Source: Bacillus sp. FJAT-47783 (lineage in GTDB: Bacteria; Bacillota; Bacilli; Bacillales; Aeribacillaceae). Taken from it: a stretch of 64,000 nt of DNA. The stretch covers positions 1 through 64,000 of the forward strand of contig NZ_JAKZKS010000010.1 of the NCBI RefSeq assembly GCF_022808615.1, in the 5' to 3' direction. This document shows, piece after piece, positions 1 through 8,986 of this stretch (positions are counted from its first letter, which is position 1; every line of letters starts with the position of its first letter). Below the pieces are notes generated by a model, which had not been told where the DNA came from, ran no database searches, and was given only the letters and a program-made list of their open reading frames with translations. The position numbers and the translations under genes were made by a program.

Positions 1-192
1 AGGGGAAAAGTTATCCGGTATTAGCCCCGGTTTCCCGGAGTTATCCCAGTCTTACAGGCAGGTTGCCCACGTGTTACTCACCCGTTCGCCGCTAACGTCA
101 AGGGAGCAAGCTCCCTATCCGTTCGCTCGACTTGCATGTATTAGGCACGCCGCCAGCGTTCGTCCTGAGCCAGGATCAAACTCTCCAAAAAA
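1..192 (-). rRNA. rrs: 16S ribosomal RNA, 5' part only
   Basis: Read on the minus strand, this is the start of a bacterial 16S rRNA gene. It contains the universal 27F primer site (AGAGTTTGATCCTGGCTCAG), the variable V1 loop and the conserved GGCGAACGGGTGAGTAACACG stretch. About 190 nucleotides of the gene are present and the rest lies before base 1. The exact mature 5' end is estimated within a few bases. The neighbouring ygxA gene matches the rrnD locus of B. subtilis. Confidence 0.97.
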
Positions 193-357
193 GTTTGACT
201 TGCTCATAAAATAAATAGAATTAACAGAAACGCTTGGTTTTGTTTAGTTTTCAAAGATCATTTTTTAACCAGACAATTTCTTACTCTACTAAAATCATCT
301 CAGTCCGTCAATAACTTTCCAAAACGTTGTCGTCACTTTCCTGACAGCGACTTCCTC

Positions 358-386
358 ATCTTATCAAATCGCAAATCACTTGTCAA
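358..386 (-). promoter_or_regulatory. rRNA operon promoter
   Basis: On the minus strand a perfect -35 box TTGACA (381-386) is followed, after 17 bases, by TAAGAT (358-363). Transcription would start near base 351 and run about 160 bases through an AT-rich leader (193-350) into the 16S gene. No gene lies in 193-482. The strong boxes and the position are those expected for an rrn P2-type promoter. A second, upstream promoter was not clear. Confidence 0.85.
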
Positions 387-482
387 CAACTTTTTTATCA
401 TTACTTCAAAAACGAACCATCGCTTCTGACACATTCACAAACTGTTTGTCATCAGCGACGGTAATTAATATATCATTATTCC

Positions 483-1364
483 TTAATCTAAGTCAATACT
501 TTTTTTCAAAACATATCCTCGATGGTAAATTCCATGGCCTTTCGTTTCAATTCGTTTCACTTCAACAAAATCACGGTCAATAAGAAATTCTAATAATACA
601 CTTAAATCAACAGCATAAAATTGTACTTCTGGATGCTCGACTAAATCGGCAAAGAACCAGACTTCCTTTTGAGATAATACTATAATTAAATGCGCGGCAC
701 CAAGCTCCGTTTTCGAATGAATCAGAAAGTCGAAAGCTAAAAAGAGCAATTCTAACCGCTTATGTAGTTCTTCATCACTTTCGACAAGCTCTTTATACAA
801 CTTGTAAACCTGTGGTTCGATATGCTTCACTTGATTCCAAACCGTAATTTCTGGATGAAAGCCACGATCAATAACTTCTAATCGAGCTAAGTGATGTAGA
901 GCATGAATGGTATGGTTATAAGCATCTAAATAATGCTTTTTTTCAAAAAACGCTTTTCCTTCCATATAGCGTCTTATTAATTTGGAAAATTCGATCGATA
1001 TTTTCAATTTTCTCTCATCAAACGGAAACGTGTTTAACCTTTCAATAAAGTGAACTAAGTATTCATTTCGATCAAACAAAACCTTCCCGTTTAAAATCCA
1101 ATCGATAATTCTCCGATTCGTACCAAGTAGAATCCATTCGTTTAATTGTTTTTCCGTTACAACATGAAGAGCCGCTTTTTGGTCCATAAATTCATAATGT
1201 TTAATAAAAACTGGCTTTTCGTTAGTTTTTGTAATAATAAGGAGAGCTACATCAAAATTATCTGTTTGTGGTGATGTTTGATTTCGTTTTTCAATCATTA
1301 ATACTGCAAGTGTATCAGGGTGACTCGCTCTTTCTTGGTATATCGGGCGAAGCATATCCTTCAC
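483..1364 (-). CDS. ygxA: YgxA, nucleotidyltransferase-like protein
   Basis: About 293 residues, resembling the YgxA family, annotated as nucleotidyltransferase-like with no proven reaction. The N-terminal third is a mixed alpha/beta domain (TDNFDVALLIITK), then come a helical bundle and a C-terminal winged-helix-like part. The GTG at 1364 is chosen because a GGGGG ribosome binding site lies 7 bases upstream and the product then begins MKDMLRPIYQERA; an ATG at 1400 is the longer alternative. It is next to the rRNA operon, as in B. subtilis, where ygxA precedes rrnD. No signal peptide or membrane segment is visible. Confidence 0.85.
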   Translation of the reverse strand: MKDMLRPIYQERASHPDTLAVLMIEKRNQTSPQTDNFDVALLIITKTNEKPVFIKHYEFMDQKAALHVVTEKQLNEWILLGTNRRIIDWILNGKVLFDRNEYLVHFIERLNTFPFDERKLKISIEFSKLIRRYMEGKAFFEKKHYLDAYNHTIHALHHLARLEVIDRGFHPEITVWNQVKHIEPQVYKLYKELVESDEELHKRLELLFLAFDFLIHSKTELGAAHLIIVLSQKEVWFFADLVEHPEVQFYAVDLSVLLEFLIDRDFVEVKRIETKGHGIYHRGYVLKKSIDLD

Positions 1365-1588
1365 AATCATTCCCCCATCCGTAAAAAATTTATCATCCAT
1401 TATAAAATTGTGCCTTATATATAAATGCTTTTACTTCCATCGTTTGGAGTAAAACGAATTTCTCCTTGTCGTATGTTAGTTTACACTTTCTACACTTTAC
1501 AAAGAAATCCCTTTAATCAAATTCTGATTTTCTCTCCTATATTATTAGCAAAAAAGTATGCTATATTATTTTACAGGAGGTTGGCAAA

Positions 1589-1945
1589 ATGTCACGTAAA
1601 TATTCAAGCAAAATAAATAAAATTCGCACTTTTGCTTTAAGTCTTATTTTTATTGGATTCATTATTATGTATCTCGGTATCTTCTTCCGGGAATCCGTAT
1701 TAGCTATGACAATCTTTATGTTGTTAGGTCTATTATCAATTGTCGCGAGTACGGTTATTTATTTTTGGATTGGTATGCTATCAACGAAAGCGGTGCAAGT
1801 CGTCTGTCCGACATGCAACAAACCGACCAAGATGCTCGGTCGGGTAGATATGTGTATGCATTGTCGAGAAACATTGACACTAGATAAAGACCTTGAAGGT
1901 AAGGAATTTGATGAGAGCTACAATCGAAAAAAAGCAAAAAAATAA
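1589..1945 (+). CDS. ygzB: YgzB, small membrane protein with zinc-ribbon-like tail
   Basis: A 118-residue protein with two hydrophobic segments (about residues 13-34 and 40-62). A cytoplasmic tail follows with two CxxC pairs (CPTCNK and CMHC), which look like a small zinc ribbon. Sequence and location beside perR match B. subtilis YgzB, a conserved protein of unknown function. The ATG has a strong AGGAGGT site 7 bases upstream. It converges on perR and the two share a hairpin terminator. Confidence 0.92.
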   Translation: MSRKYSSKINKIRTFALSLIFIGFIIMYLGIFFRESVLAMTIFMLLGLLSIVASTVIYFWIGMLSTKAVQVVCPTCNKPTKMLGRVDMCMHCRETLTLDKDLEGKEFDESYNRKKAKK

Positions 1946-1973
1946 GCTGATAGAGATTCACTATCAGCTTATT
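1941..1973. terminator. Shared terminator between ygzB and perR
   Basis: A 13-bp perfect stem (AATAAGCTGATAG against CTATCAGCTTATT) with a 7-base loop is flanked by A-runs on one side and T-runs on the other. It can therefore end transcripts from both strands and overlaps the ygzB stop codon. Confidence 0.85.
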
Positions 1974-2414
1974 TTAATGTGGTTGTTCTTTCTTTTGACA
2001 ATCGTTACATATTCCGTAAACTTCCATTCGATGGTGACTTACTTTAAAACCTGTCACATGTTCGGCTAAATTTTCAACTTCATCTAAACCTGGATAATGA
2101 AAGTCGACAATTTTCCCGCACTGTTCGCAAATGATGTGATAATGGTCAGATGTAACAAAATCAAAACGACTTGATGAATCACCGTAGGTTAGTTCTTTCA
2201 CGAGTCCAACTTCTCGAAAAACACGTAAGTTATTATAGACAGTAGCAACACTCATATTGGGGAACTTACCCTCAAGCGCTTTATAAATATCATCAGCCGT
2301 AGGATGAGTCATTGTTTCGATTAAATACTCTAAAATCGCATGACGTTGCGGAGTAATCCGTACCCCAGTCTGTTTCAACGTATCAAGCGCTTCCTTTAAC
2401 ATGCTTTCTGACAT
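1974..2414 (-). CDS. perR: PerR, peroxide-sensing Fur-family repressor
   Basis: Peroxide stress repressor, 146 residues: a winged-helix DNA-binding domain (about 1-80) and a metal-binding dimerisation domain. The residues that bind regulatory Fe/Mn in B. subtilis PerR are all present with the same numbering (H37, D85, H91, H93, D104). The four structural-zinc cysteines are also there (C96, C99 and the C-terminal CxxC). That numbering supports the ATG at 2414 over one six bases upstream, as does its better 7-base spacing to AGAGGTG. A near-perfect PerR box about 100 bases upstream suggests autoregulation. The peroxiredoxin gene bcp is its upstream neighbour. Confidence 0.97.
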   Translation of the reverse strand: MSESMLKEALDTLKQTGVRITPQRHAILEYLIETMTHPTADDIYKALEGKFPNMSVATVYNNLRVFREVGLVKELTYGDSSSRFDFVTSDHYHIICEQCGKIVDFHYPGLDEVENLAEHVTGFKVSHHRMEVYGICNDCQKKEQPH

Positions 2415-2511
2415 CGTCATGCACCTCTTTTCTATCCATCATTATGTCCAGTTCAAATAGTAATATTTTTAAATAACTGGAAAGTAGTCCACTTTTTAAA
2501 ATATTCTTATC

Positions 2512-2526
2512 TTATAATATTTATAA
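2512..2526. promoter_or_regulatory. PerR box upstream of perR
   Basis: TTATAATATTTATAA matches the published PerR operator TTATAATNATTATAA at 14 of 15 positions. It lies 98 bases upstream of the chosen perR start, in an AT-rich promoter region. Autorepression of perR is known in B. subtilis; here it is inferred from the site. Confidence 0.8.
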
Positions 2527-2582
2527 ATAGTGTACATTGCGACTACAAGTTTTGTCAATGCACACCCTTTAATAATATAAAA

Positions 2583-2691
2583 AAAGCACCTTGTTCAACC
2601 TCAAACAAAATGTTCTTACGACGAAAAAGCACTTTTGCCTTTACAGCGTCACGTTTTTGACTCGAAGGGATAGGCGCTGGACATCGAAGAC
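2583..2691 (-). repeat. Dispersed Bacillus-type intergenic repeat, copy 1
   Basis: On the minus strand this stretch matches the block at 51348-51465 in order and spacing of conserved words: GTCTTCG-TGTC, CAGCGCCT, CCCTTCGA, GAAC-ATTTT, GAGG-TGA-CAAGG. I recall similar blocks (a TGTCTAGCTCCAGCGCCT core) as common in Bacillus intergenic DNA. It contains no ORF and its role is unknown. Confidence 0.65.
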
Positions 2692-2713
2692 TCCATTAAC
2701 CACTGAATACTTT

Positions 2714-2946
2714 ATAAAGTGAAACTTCATTCAGTGGGGGTTTTTCATCCCCACTGAATGTTAGTCCCTACGGGATGACCTAAAGGCCCTTGTGACCCAC
2801 AGGATGTGGGTTACACAGACGTTGCCACAGGACGTGGCGCTCTTAGTCTGTGTTCATTTTTTCGGACCTTGTCCCTCACCTTTCTTCTTTGCTTTACTAC
2901 AGAATCTTGAGGTGGGGGTCTTACTACCCGTTAAGAGTGGGATAAA
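2714..2946 (-). mobile_element. IS200/IS605-like non-autonomous element, copy 1 (fullest scaffold)
   Basis: A 233-bp element bounded by ATAAA on both sides (TTTAT on the minus strand, the orientation used here). Near one end is a 12-bp foldback (2728-2760, CATTCAGTGGGG). Near the other is a second foldback (2873-2918, based on CCTCACC/AGGTGGGG). Between them lie nested hairpins, including GTCCC-tac-GGGA, a CCCAC/GTGGG stem, and GCCAC/GTGGC inside a CACAGAC/GTCTGTG stem. There is no ORF. Four copies occur in the window; this one has the best-paired inner stems. Confidence 0.8.
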
Positions 2947-2956
2947 TTTTGGTGTA

Positions 2957-2986
2957 TGAAAAAAGCGAGCCGTAAGCTCGCAAAAA
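2957..2986 (-). terminator. Terminator downstream of bcp
   Basis: The stem GCGAGC/GCTCGC (2965-2981) is bordered by six A on one side and six A on the other. Read on the minus strand, the hairpin is followed by TTTTTT. It lies about 100 bases past the bcp stop codon. Confidence 0.75.
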
Positions 2987-3084
2987 AGTTTGGATTGTTT
3001 GAGGAGAAATGCACTTGTTACACTGCATTATACGTGTTCACGTGCATTCGTGTTTAGACATTTATCCCCTATTCGAAAATATTT

Positions 3085-3549
3085 TTATAGTTCCTCACGA
3101 ATGTAACGTAACGCTTCTTCAACATGGCCTTTCACGCGTACTTTTCGCCATTCTTTTACAAGCTCCCCTTCTTTGTTAATAATGAACGTAGAACGTTCAA
3201 TCCCCATGTATTCTTTTCCGAAGTTTTTCTTCAATTTCCATACACCGTAATCTTCAGCCACTTTATGATCCTCATCCACTAATAATAAAAATGGTAAGTC
3301 ATGTTTCTCTTTAAATTTTTTATGTCTTTCTTGTGGATCTGGACTTACCCCTAAAATGACAGCATCTAAGTCCGAAAAGCTTTCATAATGATCACGGAAA
3401 TCACACGCTTCTGTTGTACAGCCTGGTGTCATGTCCTTCGGATAAAAATAAATCACAACATATTTGCCGCGAAAATCTGATAATTTTACTTTCTCGCCAT
3501 TGTCAGCAAGTAATTCAAAATCTGGTGCTAATTGACCAACTTCCAACAT
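3085..3549 (-). CDS. bcp: Thioredoxin-dependent thiol peroxidase (Bcp/PrxQ)
   Basis: Peroxiredoxin of the BCP/PrxQ type, 154 residues, reducing hydroperoxides with electrons from thioredoxin. The peroxidatic motif is PGCTTEAC, with the peroxidatic and resolving cysteines five positions apart as in the atypical two-Cys class, followed by a conserved downstream Arg. The ATG at 3549 is used because GGAGGG sits at the right distance; an upstream ATG would overlap that site. It lies upstream of perR, fitting a role in peroxide defence. Confidence 0.95.
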   Translation of the reverse strand: MLEVGQLAPDFELLADNGEKVKLSDFRGKYVVIYFYPKDMTPGCTTEACDFRDHYESFSDLDAVILGVSPDPQERHKKFKEKHDLPFLLLVDEDHKVAEDYGVWKLKKNFGKEYMGIERSTFIINKEGELVKEWRKVRVKGHVEEALRYIREEL

Positions 3550-3613
3550 TTTGATTCCCTCCATTGATTAAGCTTCTACTATAAGCGTAACCAATATTAT
3601 GAGAGGATACAAC

Positions 3614-4018
3614 TCATTCGTTTTTTTCAATACTAATAACCGCTCTTGCGACAACAGTCGTAGGTAGAATATATCCTAAAAATGCTTCGATTAAGGCGAT
3701 CCAGCGACCTATTCCAACAGGTGTAATATCACCATAACCAACGGAGAACAAAGTGACCGCACTAAAGTAGAGACACGATTCTAATTTTTCAAAATAAGTT
3801 CCCGTCAAACCTTCTCCAGCGTCCAATAAGACGATAACATCGTACTCAAGTAGCAGCAAATACATCATCGCAAAACCGATTAAAAACGATAAATAAACTA
3901 AACCGATGACATAAACCGTTTCAAAAGATAAAAAGGTACCCGTTTTAACTGCTTTTATGAGGATGATGAAGCTCATGACAAGACAAATGATCACACCGAC
4001 TCCGATGATAACCTCCAT
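3614..4018 (-). CDS. Two-helix potassium channel protein
   Basis: A 134-residue membrane protein. Hydrophobic helices lie at about residues 1-22, 33-60 and 104-125. Before the last helix is a pore loop holding the K+ filter TLFSVGYGDITP. No RCK/TrkA regulatory domain follows, so it resembles simple Kcs-like channels. A GGAGTGT site precedes the ATG. It stands alone between bcp and the ABC exporter operon. Confidence 0.88.
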   Translation of the reverse strand: MEVIIGVGVIICLVMSFIILIKAVKTGTFLSFETVYVIGLVYLSFLIGFAMMYLLLLEYDVIVLLDAGEGLTGTYFEKLESCLYFSAVTLFSVGYGDITPVGIGRWIALIEAFLGYILPTTVVARAVISIEKNE

Positions 4019-4303
4019 AATACACTCCTAACGTACAAAACAAGCAGTTTGTACAATATACACAGGTGGAGATTGTTTTATACTTTATTATTGAAAACAA
4101 AAAAAGCTCAACCTATTACTAGAAGAAGCACATAACCTACATTCACGAAGCTTCCACAACTTAAAGAGACGATTATCAGCGACAAAAGGAGCAACAAGTT
4201 TTTTGGATTAACTATAGCACCCTTTCGACAGGCTCCTAAGTTAGATGTAACATTACTTACCTATCAAACATTCTCATTTTTATAGTTTCAACGGTTACTA
4301 AAA
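4019..4303. other. Non-coding stretch, nothing recognised
   Basis: AT-rich DNA between the channel promoter region and the exporter terminator. I see no ORF with a ribosome binding site, no repeat shared with the rest of the window and no riboswitch signature. Confidence 0.5.
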
Positions 4304-4353
4304 CAAAAAAACACCTCACTATAAAGTCCAAAGACTTCGTAGATAAGGTGTTC
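4304..4353 (-). terminator. Terminator of the ABC-2 exporter operon
   Basis: On the minus strand AACACCT pairs with AGGTGTT across an inner GAAGTC hairpin, and the stem is followed by seven T. It lies just after the stop codon of the last permease gene. Confidence 0.75.
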
Positions 4354-4361
4354 TCTTTCAA

Positions 4362-5147
4362 TTAATTCCCTGCACCGCGGTAACGTTTTACACCTGCATT
4401 CCATAAAAAAATGGATAAGAGAAAAAAGGCAAACCCCATGACAGGTGTTAGAAACGCATAGCCGTACCAATCCGTTTTCTTTAAGAAATAGGCAGATGGA
4501 TACACACCGACAAAAGCAAATGGTAAAATCCATGTTAAAACATACCGAATGACACGGTTATAAATGTTTACAGGATATCGACCGTAATTTCCGATGTTAT
4601 ACATCATCGGCATAATGGACGTCCTCGCATCAGACCAAAAGCCAATACTAGCAAGGGATACGAAAATACCCGCATACACGAGGGCGCCACCAATAACAAA
4701 TAAGGCAAAAATAAATACATCATACCAATGAAAAGATAATTGCAGTTGAAACGCGGCATAACCCATTACGATAAAGCCAGTTACTGCACCGAATAACGAC
4801 TCTAGCTCCATTCGCTCCAACACAACTTGGAACAAACTATGAATTGGCCTTGTTAAAATCCGATCCATCTCTCCTTTTACAATATACCGTTCGTTAAAAT
4901 CCCAAATATTAAAGAAGGAGGCAAAGATGGCAAATGGAACTAAGAAGAAACCGTAAATAAATATAATTTCATCACGTGTCCAACCGCTTAACATATTCGT
5001 ATGGCCAAAAACGACTAAAATAAAAATCAAATTCGCCGCTTGAAACATCATATCGGATAATAGCTCAACAAACATATCCGCTCGATATTGCATTCTCGTT
5101 TTCATATACTGGCCCATATATTGAAAAAACATCGAGGCATAAAACAT
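4362..5147 (-). CDS. ABC-2 type exporter permease (second subunit)
   Basis: A 261-residue integral membrane protein with about six hydrophobic segments, of the ABC-2 (DUF990-like) permease type. It starts 4 bases after the stop of the other permease gene and its GGGGGTG site lies in that junction. With that permease and the ATPase at 6314-7324 it should form a complete exporter. Nothing identifies the substrate. Confidence 0.85.
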   Translation of the reverse strand: MFYASMFFQYMGQYMKTRMQYRADMFVELLSDMMFQAANLIFILVVFGHTNMLSGWTRDEIIFIYGFFLVPFAIFASFFNIWDFNERYIVKGEMDRILTRPIHSLFQVVLERMELESLFGAVTGFIVMGYAAFQLQLSFHWYDVFIFALFVIGGALVYAGIFVSLASIGFWSDARTSIMPMMYNIGNYGRYPVNIYNRVIRYVLTWILPFAFVGVYPSAYFLKKTDWYGYAFLTPVMGFAFFLLSIFLWNAGVKRYRGAGN

Positions 5148-5151
5148 GCGT

Positions 5152-5943
5152 TCACCCCCCTTGAATTACCATCTGTTTTTTCGCAATCATCCACATCACT
5201 TGAATCGGGATAATTAAAATAACGGCCCAAACCGCTTGTAACATTAAAGCACTCATCACTTCTTGCCCTTGGAATCCTTCTGTAAATATCATGCTCGGAA
5301 TATAGCTAATCGCTTGAAACGGAAACCACGTCATCACCTGTTGGGCCCATAAAGGATAAAAGCTAATAGGAAGTAGTAACCCTGAAAATAAATCAATGAC
5401 AACGCGCTTTGCCCGCATGAGCCCATCAACATTAAATAAGAAGAACGTAAGCATGCCGGTAATTAAATTTAACTGCGTATTAATAACAAAGCTAAAAATA
5501 ATCGAAACGGCAAATAAAGCCCAAGTTGAACCTTCAGCTGAAAAGGATAGCGGAAAAATGAAGCTCACAATAACCATTCCAGGCAACGAGAAGAAAAGAA
5601 GCCTAAATATTCCTTCACCGAGAGCCTGCATCGTTTTCATTCCTAAATAATGATAAGGACGAATAAGTTCAACCGCTACTTTTCCTTCTTTAATTTCCAT
5701 GGCAATTTCTCGGTCAATGTTATTAAAGTAAAAGGCGCGTGCCATCCAAGAAACCGCTACATAGGTAATCATCTGGGCAACGGATAACCCTTGAATATCA
5801 CCTTTGCCCCCATATATGGCGGACCATAAGAAATAGTAAGCGCCAATGTTAATACTATAAATTAAGATTCCAGTGTAATAATTCGTTCGATACGCTAACA
5901 TCATTAAAAAGCGTATCCGAATCATCTCGATATATTTTCCCAT
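5152..5943 (-). CDS. ABC-2 type exporter permease (first subunit)
   Basis: A 263-residue membrane protein with about six hydrophobic segments and an N-terminal amphipathic stretch, of the same ABC-2 class as its downstream partner. The ATG at 5943 is chosen over in-frame TTG and GTG codons 9-12 bases upstream because TTTGGTG then falls at a usable distance; this is not certain. The same operon also encodes the ATPase and a small DUF1801 protein. Confidence 0.83.
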   Translation of the reverse strand: MGKYIEMIRIRFLMMLAYRTNYYTGILIYSINIGAYYFLWSAIYGGKGDIQGLSVAQMITYVAVSWMARAFYFNNIDREIAMEIKEGKVAVELIRPYHYLGMKTMQALGEGIFRLLFFSLPGMVIVSFIFPLSFSAEGSTWALFAVSIIFSFVINTQLNLITGMLTFFLFNVDGLMRAKRVVIDLFSGLLLPISFYPLWAQQVMTWFPFQAISYIPSMIFTEGFQGQEVMSALMLQAVWAVILIIPIQVMWMIAKKQMVIQGG

Positions 5944-5957
5944 ACGAATCACCAAAT

Positions 5958-6299
5958 TTATTGATAGTTTAAAATGATATTTTCAATAATATGAAAAGGA
6001 ATTTCTGATTCTTTTTTAAAACGAATACAGCTTTTTCCTAAGTTAAACGTTTTTAATTCATGACGAAATGGATCAAGTAACGAAATGTCCATAACGTAAA
6101 AGCTTACATACTGTTTTTGAGAGGCAATCGAAAAGATTGGCTTCCCATTTAACTCAAATGTAGGCATTTTATACTTTATCGTTTCCTCAACATTTGGCAC
6201 GTGCTCGTGAATCATGTTTCTTAATTTCTGCAATGCATCCATCCGCTCTTTTGGAAGTTGAGCTAAATACTCATCTACATTATTTGCAGGAATATGCAT
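5958..6299 (-). CDS. DUF1801 small protein (YdhG-like fold)
   Basis: A 113-residue soluble protein with typical DUF1801 features: EETIKYKMPTFELNGK and a C-terminal FKKESEIPF stretch. Relatives are sometimes annotated as iron chaperones or YdhG-like, but the function is not established. It lies between the ATPase and the two permease genes of an exporter operon, with 14-base gaps, so it should be co-transcribed. A GGAGGTG site precedes the ATG. Confidence 0.85.
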   Translation of the reverse strand: MHIPANNVDEYLAQLPKERMDALQKLRNMIHEHVPNVEETIKYKMPTFELNGKPIFSIASQKQYVSFYVMDISLLDPFRHELKTFNLGKSCIRFKKESEIPFHIIENIILNYQ

Positions 6300-6313
6300 A
6301 TCGTTACACCTCC

Positions 6314-7324
6314 TTATTTCGTCGCTTCCCCTTTTTCATAAATATTACGGATAATTTCTTCTGTTGAAATTTCTTGAATACTTAAATCGATAATGGTTTC
6401 CTTTGAGACGACACGGCTAATGAGTGATGACATATCAGCTTCTTGATTTGCTACTTGAGCGCTCCAAACGTTGCTTCGCTCTCCTTTTATCCACTGAACC
6501 GTTAAATCATTCGTTATTTCCGTTAACCGTTCTAGAGGCACCTCTTGACCGAACTGAAACTCAATTTGCTTTCCTTCTCCCCAATTTTTTCGTAAATGAC
6601 TAAGCAAACCATCGTATATGATCCTGCCTTCATCAAGCATAACAACCCGTTCACATAGTGCCTCAATATCGGATAAGTCATGTGTCGTAAGTAGAATCGT
6701 TGTTTTATATTTTTCGTTGATTTCTTTTAAAAATTGACGAATTTTTAATTTGACGAGAACATCTAATCCGATTGTCGGTTCATCTAAAAATAAAAGTGGA
6801 GGATTGTGAATAAGGGCCGCCGCTAACTCACAGCGCATTCGTTGTCCTAGCGAAAGCTTTCGAACGGGTTTATCTAATAATGGTTCGATATCTAACGTTT
6901 GAATGACGTGATCCATATGCTCGTTATAATCTTGGTCTGATACTTGATATACTTTTTTTAATAAACGAAACGATTCTTGCACGGCAATGTCCCACCAAAG
7001 CTGAGATCGCTGTCCAAATACAACACCAATTGTCCGGACAAACTTCTCGCGATCTTTATGCGGGTTCATTCCGTTTACAAGGACGTTTCCTGAAGTCGGT
7101 GTTAAAATACCTGTTAGCATTTTAATCGAAGTGGATTTTCCCGCACCATTCTCTCCAATATAGCCGACCATTTCTCCTTGCTTTACTGAAAACGATATAT
7201 CATTAACAGCGCGAATCGTTTTATAGTTTCTTGTAAACAAATCACGAAACGCACCCTTTAATCCAGACCTACTCGAATAGCTTTTAAATTCTTTCCGTAA
7301 ATTTTCTACTTCAATAACGTTCAT
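6314..7324 (-). CDS. ABC exporter ATP-binding protein
   Basis: A 336-residue ATPase for the adjacent ABC-2 permeases. It has a Walker A (GENGAGKST), a signature motif (LSLGQ), a Walker B with catalytic Glu (LLFLDEPTIGLD) and a switch His (TTHDLSD). A C-terminal domain of about 90 residues follows, as in Nat/Ybh-type exporter ATPases. The second of two adjacent ATG codons is preferred because GGAGGG is then 6 bases away. It is the first gene of the operon. Confidence 0.93.
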   Translation of the reverse strand: MNVIEVENLRKEFKSYSSRSGLKGAFRDLFTRNYKTIRAVNDISFSVKQGEMVGYIGENGAGKSTSIKMLTGILTPTSGNVLVNGMNPHKDREKFVRTIGVVFGQRSQLWWDIAVQESFRLLKKVYQVSDQDYNEHMDHVIQTLDIEPLLDKPVRKLSLGQRMRCELAAALIHNPPLLFLDEPTIGLDVLVKLKIRQFLKEINEKYKTTILLTTHDLSDIEALCERVVMLDEGRIIYDGLLSHLRKNWGEGKQIEFQFGQEVPLERLTEITNDLTVQWIKGERSNVWSAQVANQEADMSSLISRVVSKETIIDLSIQEISTEEIIRNIYEKGEATK

Positions 7325-7455
7325 CATTTTCCCTCCGCTATTTACAATACAACGAATAGTTTAACGGAAACAGTCATAATAAACAATGAATGTGCACCCT
7401 TCTTCATAAACGTGCTAGAATAACAATGGATGTAATTTTAAAAGAAGGTGAAAAA

Positions 7456-8751
7456 ATGAATTTTACGAAGTCTGAACATCTACATAAAGAAGCACTTGAA
7501 CATATCGTTGGTGGTGTTAATAGCCCTTCCCGCTCGTATAAAGCGGTTGGCGGTGGTGCTCCAGTTGTGATGGAAAGGGCAAAAGGTGCATACTTTTTCG
7601 ATGTTGATGGAAATAAATATATCGACTATTTAGCTGCATACGGTCCGATTATTACAGGTCATGCGCATCCACATATTACCGAAGCGATTAAGCATGCGGC
7701 CGAAACAGGGGTCTTATACGGAACACCGACACCTCATGAAGTGAAATTTGCCAAAATGCTCAAAGAAGCAATGCCGGCATTAGAAAAGGTTCGTTTCGTA
7801 AACTCTGGTACGGAAGCAGTAATGACAACGATTCGTGTTGCCCGTGCTTACACAGGCCGTGACAAAATCATTAAATTCGCTGGCTGTTACCACGGTCATT
7901 CTGATCTAGTTTTAGTCGCGGCTGGTTCTGGCCCGTCAACACTTGGCACACCTGATTCTGCAGGCGTCCCAAAAAGTATTGCTCAAGAAGTGATTACTGT
8001 TCCATTTAATGAGATTGACCCATTTAAAGAAGCGCTAGAAAAATGGGGAGATCAAGTAGCAGCCGTTTTAGTTGAACCAATTGTTGGGAACTTCGGAATT
8101 GTTGAACCGAAACCAGACTTTTTAGAAGAAGTGAATCGTCTTACACATCATGCTGGTGCGCTTGTCATTTATGATGAAGTCATTACAGCGTTCCGTTTTA
8201 TGTATGGTGGTGCTCAAGATTTACTTGGTGTAAAGCCTGACCTTACGGCAATGGGTAAAATTATTGGCGGCGGCCTTCCAATTGGAGCATACGGCGGCAG
8301 AAAAGATATTATGGAAGAAGTGGCACCTTTAGGACCAGCTTACCAAGCTGGAACGATGGCTGGAAATCCTGCTTCTATTTTAGCTGGGATAGCCTGTTTA
8401 GAAGTCCTTAAAGAAGAAGGCGTTTATGAATACTTAGATAAGCTAGGCGCTACGCTTGAAGAAGGTATTTTATCTCACGCCAAAACGTACGATATACCTA
8501 TTACCATCAACCGCTTAAAAGGTGCGTTAACCGTTTACTTCACAAAGGAAAAGGTTTATAACTACGAGCAAGCAGAAAGTACAGATGGAGAAATGTTTGC
8601 GAAATTTTTCAAACTTATGCTCGAGCAAGGAATCAACTTAGCTCCATCAAAATATGAAGCATGGTTTTTAACAATTGCTCATACTGAAGAAGATATCAAG
8701 GAAACACTTGTTGCGGTTGAAAACGCGTTTAAACAAATGAAACAAGGTTGA
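7456..8751 (+). CDS. gsaB: Glutamate-1-semialdehyde 2,1-aminomutase (second HemL-type)
   Basis: PLP enzyme of 431 residues that converts glutamate-1-semialdehyde to 5-aminolevulinate, the haem precursor. The PLP lysine lies in the motif [16 protein letters not shown], and the NSGTEA and CYHGHSD motifs are intact. The ATG has GAAGGTG 6 bases upstream; an earlier in-frame ATG at 7390 lacks one. B. subtilis has gsaB at this same place near perR, separate from hemL in the main hem operon, so the symbol rests on synteny. Confidence 0.93.
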   Translation: MNFTKSEHLHKEALEHIVGGVNSPSRSYKAVGGGAPVVMERAKGAYFFDVDGNKYIDYLAAYGPIITGHAHPHITEAIKHAAETGVLYGTPTPHEVKFAKMLKEAMPALEKVRFVNSGTEAVMTTIRVARAYTGRDKIIKFAGCYHGHSDLVLVAAGSGPSTLGTPDSAGVPKSIAQEVITVPFNEIDPFKEALEKWGDQVAAVLVEPIVGNFGIVEPKPDFLEEVNRLTHHAGALVIYDEVITAFRFMYGGAQDLLGVKPDLTAMGKIIGGGLPIGAYGGRKDIMEEVAPLGPAYQAGTMAGNPASILAGIACLEVLKEEGVYEYLDKLGATLEEGILSHAKTYDIPITINRLKGALTVYFTKEKVYNYEQAESTDGEMFAKFFKLMLEQGINLAPSKYEAWFLTIAHTEEDIKETLVAVENAFKQMKQG

Positions 8752-8759
8752 AGTAGAAG

Positions 8760-8797
8760 ACAGGCGCAAAAATGGTGAACCGTTTTTGCGTCTTATA
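8760..8797 (+). terminator. Terminator after gsaB
   Basis: GACAGGCGCAAAAA pairs with TTTTTGCGTC across a short loop and is followed by a T-rich stretch. It starts 9 bases past the gsaB stop. Confidence 0.7.
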
Positions 8798-8986
8798 TAT
8801 GGCTGATCCACATAAACTCAACAAAAATATTTTCCCCTTTTAATAAAAACTTAACTTGAATATTCCATATAAACGATGTATATTACTTAATTGTTTAACA
8901 TAACAATATTTATCTCGTATAAACTAAATGGTTAGAGAAGCATAACTCAGAAACTTTGCTACGAAAGGAAGATAAACCTTACTTAT

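Noticed and set aside
380..583. Plus-strand ORF across the rRNA leader
   Set aside because: It overlaps the rrn promoter and the end of ygxA, and has no ribosome binding site.
2530..3080. Small RNA gene such as 6S or SRP in the perR-bcp gap
   Set aside because: The gap is explained by a dispersed repeat, an IS605-like element and a terminator. No diagnostic motif for those RNAs was seen.
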